Of a stretch of DNA of 64,000 nt, positions 34,212 to 43,535 are shown piece by piece. The first letter of the stretch is position 1; each line of letters begins with the position of its first letter. The stretch comes from Xanthobacteraceae bacterium (GTDB taxonomy: Bacteria; Pseudomonadota; Alphaproteobacteria; Rhizobiales; Xanthobacteraceae), in assembly GCA_022841625.1 (NCBI GenBank), contig JALHRD010000020.1, forward strand, positions 1 to 64,000. Reading direction: 5' to 3'. Both the position numbers and the translations under genes were made by a program. The notes beneath the pieces were generated by a model. The model made no database searches. It saw only the letters and a list, made by a program, of their open reading frames with translations, and was not told where the DNA came from.

Positions 34212-34978
34212 GCAATCTGACCGAGAAATTGGCGCCCTGGCTGTTCACCATCGGCATTTTTGCGATATGGGAGGCCGCCTGCCGCGGTTTCAATGTCGAC
34301 AAGTTCGTCCTGCCGCCGCCCTCCGATGCGTTCGCCGAGATGGCAAAGCATTGGCGACCGCTCCTGCGTCATTCGTTTGTGACGCTGTGGACCACGATGG
34401 CGGGGTTTGCGCTGGCAATCGTCTTCGGCGTTGTGCTGGGCTTGGTCGTCGGCTGGTCGCGCACGATTTATCGCGGCCTCTATCCGGTGATGGTCGGATT
34501 CAACTCGATCCCCAAGGTGGCGGTCGTGCCGATCCTCATCATGTGGTTCGGTATCGGCGAAATACCGGCGATCCTGACCGCGTTCCTGATCTCGTTCTTT
34601 CCTATCGTGGTGAATGTCGCCACCGGGCTCGCCACCATGGAGCCGGAGCTTGAGGACGTGCTGCGCGCGCTCGGCGCCAAGAAGCTCGACATCATGCTGA
34701 AAGTAGGCATCCCGCGCACCCAACCATACCTGTTCGGTTCGCTCAAAGTCGCCATCACATTGGCCTTTGTCGGCACCATCGTGTCCGAGACAGTAGGCGC
34801 CAATGCCGGCCTTGGCTACCTGATTGCGCTCGCCGGTTCGAGCTTCCAGATGCCGCTGGTGTTCGCGGCGCTGATCCTGCTCGCGGTCGAGGGAATCGCG
34901 ATGTATGCGGTGTTCGCTTATGTCGAGGTGCGTTTCACCCATTGGGCGTTCCGATCCTCGATGAGCGCGGCAGCCTGA
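34208..34978 (+). CDS. ABC transporter permease (SsuC/TauC type)
   Basis: A 256-residue inner-membrane permease with about six transmembrane segments. The EAA loop that contacts the ATPase reads LEDVLRALGAKKLDIMLKVG, followed by IPRTQPYLFGSLKVAI. ATGA overlap with the ATPase gene. It ends 9 bases before xdhA, so importer and xanthine dehydrogenase genes are probably one transcript, which supports uptake of a xanthine-related compound. Confidence 0.92.
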   Translation: MSNLTEKLAPWLFTIGIFAIWEAACRGFNVDKFVLPPPSDAFAEMAKHWRPLLRHSFVTLWTTMAGFALAIVFGVVLGLVVGWSRTIYRGLYPVMVGFNSIPKVAVVPILIMWFGIGEIPAILTAFLISFFPIVVNVATGLATMEPELEDVLRALGAKKLDIMLKVGIPRTQPYLFGSLKVAITLAFVGTIVSETVGANAGLGYLIALAGSSFQMPLVFAALILLAVEGIAMYAVFAYVEVRFTHWAFRSSMSAAA

Positions 34979-34987
34979 GTGTGAGCA

Positions 34988-36421
34988 ATGTCGGCGGTGC
35001 GCTTTCTGCTAAACGGAGAGCTGCGCGCGGAGCAAAGCGTTTCCGCGACCATGACCGTGCTGGACTGGCTGCGCGGCATCGCGGGCTTGACCGGCACCAA
35101 GGAAGGTTGCGCGGAGGGTGATTGCGGCGCTTGCACCGTCGTGCTTGGCCGCATGCGAAACCGCGAATTGCGCTATGAGGCCGTCAATTCCTGCCTGATG
35201 ATGTTGCCGCAGATCGATGGCTGCGCGGTACTTACGGTTGAAGGGGTGGCGACCGCCGATGGAACGCTGCATCCGGTGCAGCAGGCCTTGATCGATGCCG
35301 ACGCTACCCAATGCGGTTTTTGCACGCCAGGCTTTGTGATGGCGATGCTTGCCTATCAGCAAGGCGCGGAACCGCCGAGTGACGCGCTGATCCACGAGGC
35401 GCTCGCCGGCAATCTGTGCCGCTGCACCGGCTATCGCTCGATCGTTGATGCCTGTCGTCATGTTGCGGTCGATCCATCCGACCGTCGCGGCGTCGCGACC
35501 AGCCAGACGGCGACGGCGTTGAGCGGGCTGCCGGCAAGCAAGGACTATCGTTCCGGCGGCCAGGTCTTTCTCACTCCCCGCACGTTCGCTGAACTGCACC
35601 AGGCGCTCGCGCAATATCCAGATGCGATCCTGCTCGCCGGCGGCACCGATATCGGGCTGCGTGTGAGCAAGAATCGCGAGGCGATTCCGGTGGTGATCTC
35701 AACCGTGGCGGTGACCGAACTTGCGGCGATAACCTCCGACGCGCAGGCGCTGACATTGGGAGGCACGGTCACCTACACTCAAGCGTTGCCGGCCTTTGAC
35801 GCACATTTTCCCGCGCTTGCCGCGCTGGTTCGCCGGATCGGGTCGCGGCAGATACGCAATCTCGGCACCATTGCCGGCAATCTCGCGACAGCATCCCCGA
35901 TTGGCGACATGCTTCCCAGCCTGTTTGTGCTCAACGCATCCGTGACACTTGCGTCGCAGTCGGGCCAACGCACCGTGTCGGTGGCAGACTTCGTTACGGG
36001 CTATCGCAAGACCGTACTGGCGCCGGGCGAAATCATCGCCACAATCCGCATTCCGCTGCTTACGTCCAAGCATTGTTTTGCGGCATACAAGGTCGCGAAG
36101 CGTTTCGACCAGGATATATCCACGGTTGTTGCCGCTTTCCTATTGGCGCGGAGCGGTACGACCGTTCGCGAGTTTCGCGCTGCCTATGGTGGGATGGCGG
36201 CGCGAGTCACGCGGGCGTCGCATCTGGAGGCGGCGCTGAGCGGTCGCGCATGGAACGGCGATCACTCGCCGGATTTGGCATCGGCGCTTGCCCGCGACTT
36301 CACGCCAATGAGCGATCATCGCGGCAGCGCACACTATCGAATGCAAGTCGCTGTCGGCCTGTTACGGCGATTCCAGATCGAAACGACTTCGGTCGCGCCG
36401 GCGCGGGTGGAGGCATTATGA
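34988..36421 (+). CDS. xdhA: Xanthine dehydrogenase small subunit (2Fe-2S and FAD)
   Basis: A 477-residue subunit. The N-terminal plant-type 2Fe-2S domain has C41, C46, C49 and C69 (GCAEGDCGACT), and the second cluster C109, C112, C144 and C146 (QCGFCTPGF, NLCRCTGYR). The FAD domain (about 185-360) shows LLAGGTDIGLRVSKN and RQIRNLGTIAGNLATASPIGD. With XdhB it oxidises hypoxanthine and xanthine to urate and passes electrons to NAD+. The stop overlaps the xdhB start (ATGA). Confidence 0.94.
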   Translation: MSAVRFLLNGELRAEQSVSATMTVLDWLRGIAGLTGTKEGCAEGDCGACTVVLGRMRNRELRYEAVNSCLMMLPQIDGCAVLTVEGVATADGTLHPVQQALIDADATQCGFCTPGFVMAMLAYQQGAEPPSDALIHEALAGNLCRCTGYRSIVDACRHVAVDPSDRRGVATSQTATALSGLPASKDYRSGGQVFLTPRTFAELHQALAQYPDAILLAGGTDIGLRVSKNREAIPVVISTVAVTELAAITSDAQALTLGGTVTYTQALPAFDAHFPALAALVRRIGSRQIRNLGTIAGNLATASPIGDMLPSLFVLNASVTLASQSGQRTVSVADFVTGYRKTVLAPGEIIATIRIPLLTSKHCFAAYKVAKRFDQDISTVVAAFLLARSGTTVREFRAAYGGMAARVTRASHLEAALSGRAWNGDHSPDLASALARDFTPMSDHRGSAHYRMQVAVGLLRRFQIETTSVAPARVEAL

Positions 36422-38742
36422 CCGCGCCGCTGGGTCGCATTCGTGGCGGTGTTCATACCGCCGTCCGGCATGACAGTGCGGTCGGACACGTCACCGGCTG
36501 CGCCCTTTATCTTGACGACGTCGCGAACGCGCCGGGCAGCCTGGAAGCGGCGTTGGTGCTGAGCCCGTATGCGCATGCGAGAATCCGACGCATCGACTTT
36601 TCGCGCGCGCTCGCTGCGCCCGGCGTGGCGGCCGTAGTCACCGCCGCCGATATCCCGGGGAAGAACGACGTAGCGCCGATCCGCAGCGACGAGCCGGTGC
36701 TGCCGCCGGAGGTCGCCACCTATGAGGGACAGCCGGTGATGGCGGTTGCCGCGGCAACGCTCGATCAGGCGCGGGCGGCCGCCAAGCTGGTCGACATCGA
36801 ATATGAACCGCTGCCGCCGGTGCTGACGATCGAAGAAGCGATGGCGCGGCAGCTCTATGTGTCGCCGCCGCAAACCATGGCGCGTGGCGACCTCGCCGCG
36901 GGCTTTGCATCGGCGGCGCATCGGATGTCCGGCGAGTTGCGCGCTGGCGGGCAGGATCATTTTTATCTGGAAGGGCAGATCGCGCTGGCGATGCCCGGCG
37001 ACGACGGCAGCATCACGGTGCAGTCCTCGACCCAGCATCCAACCGAGGTGCAGCACGGCGTTGCGCATCTCCTGGGCCTGCCATTCAATGCGGTGACGGT
37101 CGAGGTGCGCCGCATGGGCGGGGCGTTTGGCGGCAAGGAAAGCCAGGCCACGATCATTGCTGGCATCGCCGCCTTGCTGGCGTGGAAAGCCCGCAAGCCG
37201 GTGAAGCTCCGGTTGCCACGCGACGATGACATGCGCGCGACCGGCAAGCGGCATCCGTTCTTGTTCCGCTACGACGTCGGCTTTGACGGTGAAGGCCGCA
37301 TTCTCGCGCTTGACCTGACGCTCGCCGCCAATGGCGGCAATGTCGCCGACCACACGCCGGCGGTGCTGACCCGGGCGCTGTGTCATGCCGATAACTGTTA
37401 CTGGCTGCCCAATGTGCGGCTCACCGGCTTGCCGTGCATGACCAATACCGTCTCCAATACCGCGTTTCGCGGCTATGGCGGGCCGCAGGGCATGCTGGCA
37501 ATCGAGACGATCATCGATTCGATTGCGCGCCATCTGCGCCAGCCAGTCGAGGCGATACGGCGGCGGAATTATTACGGCACCGATCGCAACAACGTAACGC
37601 CCTATGGCATGACAGTTGAGGACAACATTATCGCGCGGGTGGCCGACGAACTCGATCGCAGCGTGAACCTGGCAGGCTGGCGAGCCGCGGTCGATGGGTT
37701 CAACCGCGCGAGCCTAACCATCAAGAAGGGCCTTGCCACCATGCCGGTGAAATTCGGCATTTCGTTCAACCGGCCAAGCCTCAACCAGGCCGGCGCGTTG
37801 GTTCATGTCTATACCGATGGCAGCGTGCTGCTGAACCACGGCGGCACCGAGATGGGGCAGGGACTGTTTGTCAAAGTGGCGCAGGTGGTGGCGGAGGCGT
37901 TCCAGATCGATCTCGATCATATCCGCGTCTCCGCGACGACGACCGGAAAGGTGCCAAACACCGCGGCAACCGCCGCCTCATCCGGCTCCGACCTGAACGG
38001 AATGGCTGCGCTGCATGCGGCGGAGCAAATCAAGACGCGCATGGCGGAAGTTGCGGCCGAGCATTTCGGCGTGTCGGCGCATGAGATTGTGTTTGCTTGC
38101 AACCGCATCTATGCCGGAAACCGGAGCCTGTCGTTTGCAGAGCTCGCCGCTCTGTCATGGGAAAAACGGGTGTCGTTGTCGGCCGCGGGCTATTACCGGA
38201 CGCCGAAGATCCACTGGGATTTCACGACCAATACCGGCCGGCCGTTTTTCTACTTCGCCTATGGTGCCGCAGCGGTCGAAGTTGCCGTCGATACGCTCAC
38301 TGGCGAGATGCGGGTGCTGCGTGCCGAATTGTTGCAGGATTGCGGCGCGTCGCTCAATCCGGCGATCGACCTCGGACAGATCGAGGGCGCGTTTATGCAG
38401 GGGATGGGCTGGCTCACCACTGAGGAGCTGTGGTGGGATTCGGACGGTCGTCTGCGCACCCACGGACCCTCTACCTACAAGATCCCCGGCAGCCGCGACG
38501 TTCCGCCGATCTTCAATGCGCGGATTCTCGCCGATGCTCCTAATCGCGAAGCGACGGTTTATCGCTCGAAGGCGGTCGGCGAGCCGCCGCTGATGCTGGC
38601 GATCGCGGTGTGGCTGGCGATCCGCGATGCGATTGCGAGCACCGCGCCAAACGCGCGCGCGCTGCACATCGATGCGCCGGCGACGCCCGAGCGCATCCTC
38701 GGCGCCATCGATGCGCTGCGCGCAACAGCAGCGGCGAATTGA
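36418..38742 (+). CDS. xdhB: Xanthine dehydrogenase large (molybdopterin) subunit
   Basis: A 774-residue molybdenum-cofactor subunit. Start placed at ATG 36418 overlapping the xdhA stop; the open frame extends to 36073 but only inside xdhA. Conserved parts: GHVTGCALYLDDV, GGQDHFYLEGQIA, RRMGGAFGGKESQ, FRGYGGPQGMLAIE, NHGGTEMGQGLFVKVAQV and the C-terminal catalytic glutamate in KAVGEPPLMLAIAVW. It hydroxylates (hypo)xanthine to urate. The accessory gene xdhC is not present here. The next gene, a LysR regulator, is convergent, with a palindromic repeat in between. Confidence 0.94.
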   Translation: MTAPLGRIRGGVHTAVRHDSAVGHVTGCALYLDDVANAPGSLEAALVLSPYAHARIRRIDFSRALAAPGVAAVVTAADIPGKNDVAPIRSDEPVLPPEVATYEGQPVMAVAAATLDQARAAAKLVDIEYEPLPPVLTIEEAMARQLYVSPPQTMARGDLAAGFASAAHRMSGELRAGGQDHFYLEGQIALAMPGDDGSITVQSSTQHPTEVQHGVAHLLGLPFNAVTVEVRRMGGAFGGKESQATIIAGIAALLAWKARKPVKLRLPRDDDMRATGKRHPFLFRYDVGFDGEGRILALDLTLAANGGNVADHTPAVLTRALCHADNCYWLPNVRLTGLPCMTNTVSNTAFRGYGGPQGMLAIETIIDSIARHLRQPVEAIRRRNYYGTDRNNVTPYGMTVEDNIIARVADELDRSVNLAGWRAAVDGFNRASLTIKKGLATMPVKFGISFNRPSLNQAGALVHVYTDGSVLLNHGGTEMGQGLFVKVAQVVAEAFQIDLDHIRVSATTTGKVPNTAATAASSGSDLNGMAALHAAEQIKTRMAEVAAEHFGVSAHEIVFACNRIYAGNRSLSFAELAALSWEKRVSLSAAGYYRTPKIHWDFTTNTGRPFFYFAYGAAAVEVAVDTLTGEMRVLRAELLQDCGASLNPAIDLGQIEGAFMQGMGWLTTEELWWDSDGRLRTHGPSTYKIPGSRDVPPIFNARILADAPNREATVYRSKAVGEPPLMLAIAVWLAIRDAIASTAPNARALHIDAPATPERILGAIDALRATAAAN

Positions 38743-38746
38743 TTGG

Positions 38747-38794
38747 GGCATGATTCTGAAATTTGGGAGCCGGATTTCGGAAAAGGATCATGCC
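38747..38794. repeat. Rhizobial-type palindromic intergenic element
   Basis: An imperfect inverted repeat with outer arms GGCATGAT (38747-38754) and ATCATGCC (38787-38794) and inner arms TTCTGAAAT/ATTTCGGAA. It sits 5 bases after the xdhB stop, between convergent genes. The layout 'GCATGATCCGGAAA...TTTCCGAAAAGATCATGC' is a very common intergenic palindrome in Bradyrhizobium-like genomes, as I recall. It can fold into a hairpin and may act as a bidirectional terminator or mRNA stabiliser. Confidence 0.75.
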
Positions 38795-38822
38795 AAAACT
38801 ATGCGGTCCGGCCAAATCCCGT

Positions 38823-39785
38823 TCAATCTAGTCGGGTATTGGTCTGGCGCGTGACCTTGCCTGCGCGCGGTGCACGCGGCGCTACGGCGGCATCGATGGC
38901 GATCCGGGTCTCGCGGGCAATGAAATCGGCGAAGGCCTTCACCTTGGGTGGCGCCATGCGGCTATAGGCATGAAGCACCGCCAGCGTGACCGATATTGGC
39001 GGATGCTTCGGCAGCACCGGCACCAGCGCGCCTGATCGCAGATGGTGGGTAATTTCGAATAACGGTTTTAGGACGATGCCCTCACCTGCCAGCGCCCAGT
39101 CTGTGAGGATGTCGCCGTCATCGGCTTCCATGTGGCCGCGAACCGCCACGGTCACGGCTTTGCGCCCGCGCAGGAGCGGCCAGCGGAACTGCTGCGAACC
39201 GGGAAACCGTAGCAAGAGGCATTGGTGGCGGTTGAGGTCTTCAATGGCGACCGGCGCGCCATGCCTGGTGAGATAGGCGGGCGCCGCACACAGGATCCGA
39301 TCGATGTCGGCGATCTTGTGGACGATGAGACTCGAATCCGGCAACACTGCCATGCGGATCGCCACGTCGACCGCTTCGGTCAGAAGATCGACGATGTAGT
39401 CGGACAGCCGCAGGCGCACGTCAATTTCCGGATATTCAATCCGAAACCGCGGCACGAGCGGCGCAAGAATGCGGCGACCGAAGCCGAGCGGGGCGGTGAC
39501 CTTGAGCGCGCCACGCGGCGCCGCGCCAGTGTTGGCGACGCGCGCCTCGGCACGCTCGATCGCGTCGCGGATCTCCAGGCTGCTTTCGTAGAACACGCGG
39601 CCATGTTCGGTCGGCGACAGGCGCCGGGTGGTCCGGTTGAACAGACGGCAGCCAAGATGCTTTTCCAGGCTGAGCACGCGATAGCTCACGACTGCCGATG
39701 ACATGCGGAGGCTGCGGCCGGCGGCCGAGAAGCTCCCGAGCTCAAAAGCCCGCATGAAGACGGCTATATTCTCAAGTGTTGCCAT
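38823..39785 (-). CDS. LysR-family transcriptional regulator
   Basis: A 320-residue LysR protein. The N-terminal winged helix (about 1-60) reads MATLENIAVFMRAFELGSFS, AAGRSLRMSSAVVSYRVLSL and EKHLGCRLFNRTTRRLSPTE; the rest is the substrate-binding domain (GALKVTAPLGFGRRILAP onward). It is divergent from puuD and convergent to xdhB, so it is the likely local regulator of purine catabolism. A palindrome at 39802-39816, 17 bases before its start, may be its operator. Confidence 0.9.
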   Translation of the reverse strand: MATLENIAVFMRAFELGSFSAAGRSLRMSSAVVSYRVLSLEKHLGCRLFNRTTRRLSPTEHGRVFYESSLEIRDAIERAEARVANTGAAPRGALKVTAPLGFGRRILAPLVPRFRIEYPEIDVRLRLSDYIVDLLTEAVDVAIRMAVLPDSSLIVHKIADIDRILCAAPAYLTRHGAPVAIEDLNRHQCLLLRFPGSQQFRWPLLRGRKAVTVAVRGHMEADDGDILTDWALAGEGIVLKPLFEITHHLRSGALVPVLPKHPPISVTLAVLHAYSRMAPPKVKAFADFIARETRIAIDAAVAPRAPRAGKVTRQTNTRLD

Positions 39786-39801
39786 TGGAATGCAAAGATT
39801 A

Positions 39802-39816
39802 TCAAAACTATTTTGA
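39802..39816. promoter_or_regulatory. Candidate LysR operator between the regulator and puuD
   Basis: TCAAAACTATTTTGA is a perfect inverted repeat (arms TCAAAA/TTTTGA, 3-base spacer) in the 134-bp divergent region. LysR regulators commonly bind dyads of this size near their own promoters. The similar arms at 32131-32161 before hiuH suggest a common regulator for the cluster. Confidence 0.5.
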
Positions 39817-39919
39817 AAAACAATCTGCGTTTCGGTGCTATTGCCGGACCTGCAAATCGTCTAGGCAGACCTGCCGCGCAGCCCCTGGAAGCGATCGGGG
39901 CGCCGGGGAGAAATTGCTC

Positions 39920-41134
39920 ATGGATGCCATTCTTTACGAATGGACCAGCCTGCTGATCCGATGGTTGCACATGATCACCGGTATCTGCTGGGTCGGCTCG
40001 TCATTCTACTTTATGCATATCGATGCCAGCATCAAGCAGATCCCCGATATACCGGCGGGTAAGGGCGGCGAGAGTTGGGAAGTGCATGGCGGCGGATTTT
40101 ACCAGATCAGAAAATATCTCGTCGCGCCCGCGAAGCTGCCGGCCGAACTCATCTGGCACAAGTGGGAAGCCTACTGGACGTGGATTTCCGGCTTCTTCCT
40201 GTTGGTGTGGATCTATTATTTTTCGAGCGATCTCTATCTGATTGACCCGGCCGTTCGTCGGATTTCTCCCGCGATTGCCGCCGCGTTGGGGATTGGCAGC
40301 CTGGTGCTTGGCTGGATCGTTTACGACCAGCTCTGCAAGTCGCCGCTCGCCAAAAACGAAGTGGCGCTGGCCGCCGTCGGTTTTGCCTTCATCATCGCGA
40401 TGGCCTGGGCCTTTCAACAGGTGTTCAGCGGGCGCGGCGCACTCATTCATATCGGTGCATTGATGGCGACCATCATGTCGGGAAATGTGTTCATGAACAT
40501 CATCCCGAACCAGAAGAAAGTGGTTGCCGATCTGATCGCCGGCCGCGCACCGAATCCGGCTTACGGCCAACAGGCCAAGACTCGATCCAGCCACAACAAT
40601 TATATGACCCTGCCGGTTCTGTTTTTGATGATTTCCGGACATTTTCCGCTGACCTATTCGACGCCCTATGCCTGGGTCATTGTCGGTCTGGTGCTGGTGG
40701 CCGGCGGCGTCGTGCGCCACTTTTACAATCAGCGTCATGCCGGTCGCGGCGATCCCTGGTGGACGTGGGGATTGGCCGCGGCGTGTGTGGTTGCAGCCAT
40801 CCTGGTGTCGATGACGGGATCGCCGTCTCGGCACGCCGGGCTCGGCTCGGCGCCGCAAGAAATATCTGGAGCGGGCGTTTCGGTTGCGATACCGACGGAC
40901 GTTGGTGCGATCATTTTAACGCGCTGCTCCATGTGTCACGCCCGCACGCCGCTGTGGGCCGGATTGGCAAGTCCCCCCAATGGTATTCTGCTTGAAACGC
41001 CGGATCAGATCGTGCGGGCGGCATATGGGATTCGCGTTCAATCAGTGATGACGACGGCTATGCCACCCAACAACATCACGCAGATGACTTTCGAAGAGCG
41101 TCTGACTCTCGCTAGTTGGCTCGGCAAGCTATGA
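39920..41134 (+). CDS. puuD: Membrane urate oxidase PuuD with C-terminal cytochrome c domain
   Basis: A 404-residue integral membrane protein. Seven or eight transmembrane segments cover about residues 1-305, including LIRWLHMITGICWVGSSFYF near the N-terminus and WHKWEAYWTWISGFFLL, with several His residues. A C-terminal cytochrome c domain has the haem motif CSMCHART. This is the PuuD/DUF989 family: urate is oxidised to 5-hydroxyisourate with electrons passed to the respiratory chain through the attached cytochrome rather than making peroxide. GGGGAGAAA precedes the ATG at 39920; the frame upstream to 39776 is unsupported. Confidence 0.92.
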   Translation: MDAILYEWTSLLIRWLHMITGICWVGSSFYFMHIDASIKQIPDIPAGKGGESWEVHGGGFYQIRKYLVAPAKLPAELIWHKWEAYWTWISGFFLLVWIYYFSSDLYLIDPAVRRISPAIAAALGIGSLVLGWIVYDQLCKSPLAKNEVALAAVGFAFIIAMAWAFQQVFSGRGALIHIGALMATIMSGNVFMNIIPNQKKVVADLIAGRAPNPAYGQQAKTRSSHNNYMTLPVLFLMISGHFPLTYSTPYAWVIVGLVLVAGGVVRHFYNQRHAGRGDPWWTWGLAAACVVAAILVSMTGSPSRHAGLGSAPQEISGAGVSVAIPTDVGAIILTRCSMCHARTPLWAGLASPPNGILLETPDQIVRAAYGIRVQSVMTTAMPPNNITQMTFEERLTLASWLGKL

Positions 41135-41183
41135 TCGGTCTCGTGCAAATTCCGAGCGGCGCGATCACTAAAGCCTGTGCGGG

Positions 41184-42455
41184 ATGGTGGCGATGAGTCG
41201 ATCATCGCGTCCCGCGCATTCCGGTGCGCCTGCGCTTGGCGAGAAAATCATGCGCCGGCTGAAGGCGCTGGCCGAATGCTCGGATGAGCCAAATGGCATC
41301 ACACGCCCGTATCTTGGTCCGGCCCACCGAAAAGCCGTGGACCTCATCGGCACTTGGATGACCGATGGCGGCATGTCGCCACGTATCGATGCGATCGGCA
41401 ATGTGATCGGTCGCTATACGGGTATTGGGCGCGACGCGCCGCTCCTGCTGATCGGATCGCACATCGACAGCGTTCCCAATGCCGGCATGTTCGACGGCAC
41501 GCTCGGGGTCGTTACAGCGATAGAGGCGGTATCGCATTGCCATGCGGCGGGAAAACGGTTTCCGTTTGCCATCGAGGTCGCGGCTTTCGGGGATGAGGAA
41601 GGCTCGCGCTATCCGAGCACGCTTGGGGGATCGCGGTTGCTGGCGGGCATTTTCGATGACGCAATTCTCGATGAAGCGGATGCGCGGGGTATGACCCGGC
41701 GCGCCTCGCTGGCCGCATTCGGTTGCGACCCGAAAAGTGTTGCGGCGGATGGGCACCGGTCGGAGCGCATGCTCGGTTACATCGAGGTCCATATTGAGCA
41801 GGGGCCGGTCCTTGAATCCAAGGGGCTTGCTGTCGGAGTAGTATCGTCGATCAACGGTGCGAGCCGCGGCATGGTCGAGGTTCGCGGGGAGGGCGGTCAT
41901 GCCGGCACGATCCCGATGCGCTGGCGGCAGGACGCCCTATGCGCGGCCGCCGAGATGATATTAGCTGTCGAACGCCGCGCGCAGGCAGAAGAAGATCTCG
42001 TCGCCACTGTCGGACACATTGAGGTTCCGGGCGGCGCCGTCAACAGCGTGTCCGGATTGGCGCGCTTTACCATAGACGTGCGCAGCCCCTCCGATCATCG
42101 GCGTCAGGCGGCGATTGAGGACCTGACAGGGGAGTTGCAAGCGGTTGCCGCACGCCGCCGAGTTGCGATCGCGATGTCGTTCGGATATCAGGCGCCGGCC
42201 ACACCGTGCGATGCACGCCTGTCGAACCTTCTTGCCGATGCTGTTCGGTCGCAAGGTGTGTCACCGATGAGATTGCCGAGCGGCGCCGGCCACGACGCGA
42301 TGTCGTTTCGTGACCGGGCGCCGATCGCCATGCTGTTCGTGCGTTGCCGCGGTGGCGTGAGCCACAGCCCATTGGAATTCGCATCGGTCGCGGATATCGA
42401 TACGGCGGCGCGTACGCTGATAGATTTCCTGGAGCGACTTGCCGCCACGACTTGA
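41184..42455 (+). CDS. allC: Allantoate amidohydrolase family (M20/M28-type) protein
   Basis: A 423-residue zinc amidohydrolase of the allantoate amidohydrolase / N-carbamoyl-L-amino-acid hydrolase family. Metal-site stretches are IGSHIDSVPNAGMFDGTLGV, FGDEEGSRYPSTLGGSR, HIEQGPVLE and GAGHDAMSF; SHSPLEFASVADIDTAART closes the active site. Next to the urate-to-allantoin genes the likely reaction is allantoate to ureidoglycine or ureidoglycolate plus ammonia. ATG at 41193 is an equally good start. Later steps (ureidoglycolate lyase or urease) are not in the window. Confidence 0.85.
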   Translation: MVAMSRSSRPAHSGAPALGEKIMRRLKALAECSDEPNGITRPYLGPAHRKAVDLIGTWMTDGGMSPRIDAIGNVIGRYTGIGRDAPLLLIGSHIDSVPNAGMFDGTLGVVTAIEAVSHCHAAGKRFPFAIEVAAFGDEEGSRYPSTLGGSRLLAGIFDDAILDEADARGMTRRASLAAFGCDPKSVAADGHRSERMLGYIEVHIEQGPVLESKGLAVGVVSSINGASRGMVEVRGEGGHAGTIPMRWRQDALCAAAEMILAVERRAQAEEDLVATVGHIEVPGGAVNSVSGLARFTIDVRSPSDHRRQAAIEDLTGELQAVAARRRVAIAMSFGYQAPATPCDARLSNLLADAVRSQGVSPMRLPSGAGHDAMSFRDRAPIAMLFVRCRGGVSHSPLEFASVADIDTAARTLIDFLERLAATT

Positions 42456-42507
42456 CGCGCGCTCAGATGCGCGTCGGGTGCCCGTCAAAAGATAAAGGAT
42501 TATTCTC

Positions 42508-42921
42508 ATGCCCGATGTTCGTGTCATTGCCGGCCCCTTTGCCTTTCTCGGCCGCTTTGAAACCGCGCTCGCCCCGAAGACCTGCGCGGCGTTTCGCAAG
42601 CGCATGCCGTTCGAGAGCCGGATCGTGCATGTGCGCTGGAGCGGCGAAGGCGTTTGGGTGCCGCTCGGCGATCTCGATTTCGGCGTCAGCTATGAGAATA
42701 ACACCTGTTATCCTGCGCCCGGCCAGATCATTCTTTATCCGGGCGGCGTGAGCGAGACCGAGATTCTGCTTGCCTACGGCAATGTCAACTTCGCCTCGAA
42801 GGCCGGTCAGCTTTCAGGCAACCACTTCATCACTTTGACCGAGGGACTGGAGAACCTCAACACGCTTGGCCGTAAGACGCTGTGGGAGGGTGCCCAGAAC
42901 ATCCGGTTTGAGGCCGTTTAG
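42508..42921 (+). CDS. DUF3830 family protein
   Basis: A 137-residue protein matching DUF3830, a cyclophilin-like beta-barrel family: TCAAFRKRMPFESRIVHVRW, SGEGVWVPLGDLDFGVSYEN, PAPGQIILYPGGVSETEI and LLAYGNVNFASKAGQLSGNH. AAAGGATTATTCTC precedes the ATG. The family is often found beside amidohydrolases and hydantoin/ureide genes; no reaction is known to me. Its place at the end of the purine operon suggests a role on a ureide, perhaps a binding or isomerising step. Confidence 0.82.
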   Translation: MPDVRVIAGPFAFLGRFETALAPKTCAAFRKRMPFESRIVHVRWSGEGVWVPLGDLDFGVSYENNTCYPAPGQIILYPGGVSETEILLAYGNVNFASKAGQLSGNHFITLTEGLENLNTLGRKTLWEGAQNIRFEAV

Positions 42922-43535
42922 CGCCTATCGTCCGGGACGCGCCGGCGCCGTGCCAGTTACGCCTTTCTGCCGCGCCCAATGATGCCGGCAAGACCGGTTC
43001 CTGCTCGCCGATGTTTCGCAATGATATTTCGGTGCCGAACGAGAACCAACCCCGCCAAACGCGTGTTTAAGGACCTGAAGGTATTGGGTCGTCCGAAGGC
43101 TGCGGCTCGCTCGTATCAGCACCGCGAGCATATGCCTGATATTGATTTTCTTTTCTCCGATGACGCTTTAAAGGTTCCCTGTTCCATGCAGTAGGGCTGC
43201 AGGGCGTTGAATTTGCTAAGCAACTTGCTCTTGTTCTAGGTTTCATGCCCGGCAATCGGCAAAAATCCCAGTATTTTTCCCTGATACAAGGGAAATCGTG
43301 GCAGAGGCCAGCTCGCGCGGCACTGCGACTTCAGCCGGCCAGTGACCGGGATTTTGGCTGTAGGAAACCGCGCAGCCGCCGGTGGAGTCAGTTAGCCGCT
43401 GCGGCCGAATATCTCGTTCTCTTGGATTGCACGTCAGACTTCGAGAGTGACGGGAAGAGACCTCCCCGATGAATTTACCGGCAGACTTCAAAGCGAGATT
43501 GCATTGCAAGTTGATGGCCCAGGCACCGTGCGCAC
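42922..43535. other. 614-bp non-coding stretch, possibly with a dispersed-repeat relic
   Basis: Several short overlapping frames occur but none has a start, ribosome site and convincing composition together. The part around 43245-43380 (a stretch with AATCGGCAAAAATCCCAGTA and nearby TTTTTCCCTGATA) resembles, from memory, a dispersed intergenic sequence frequent in Bradyrhizobium-like genomes. No hairpin terminator was identified. Confidence 0.35.

Noticed and set aside
33671-34942. Minus-strand open frame of 423 codons
   Set aside because: Antisense to the ABC ATPase and permease genes; composition (Arg, His, Gln, Asp repeats) is typical of antisense frames.
36073-36417. Upstream extension of the xdhB frame
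   Set aside because: It lies inside xdhA in another frame; the ATGA overlap at 36418 is the natural start.
36334-37533. Minus-strand open frame of 399 codons
   Set aside because: Antisense to xdhB, whose molybdopterin-binding motifs are all present.
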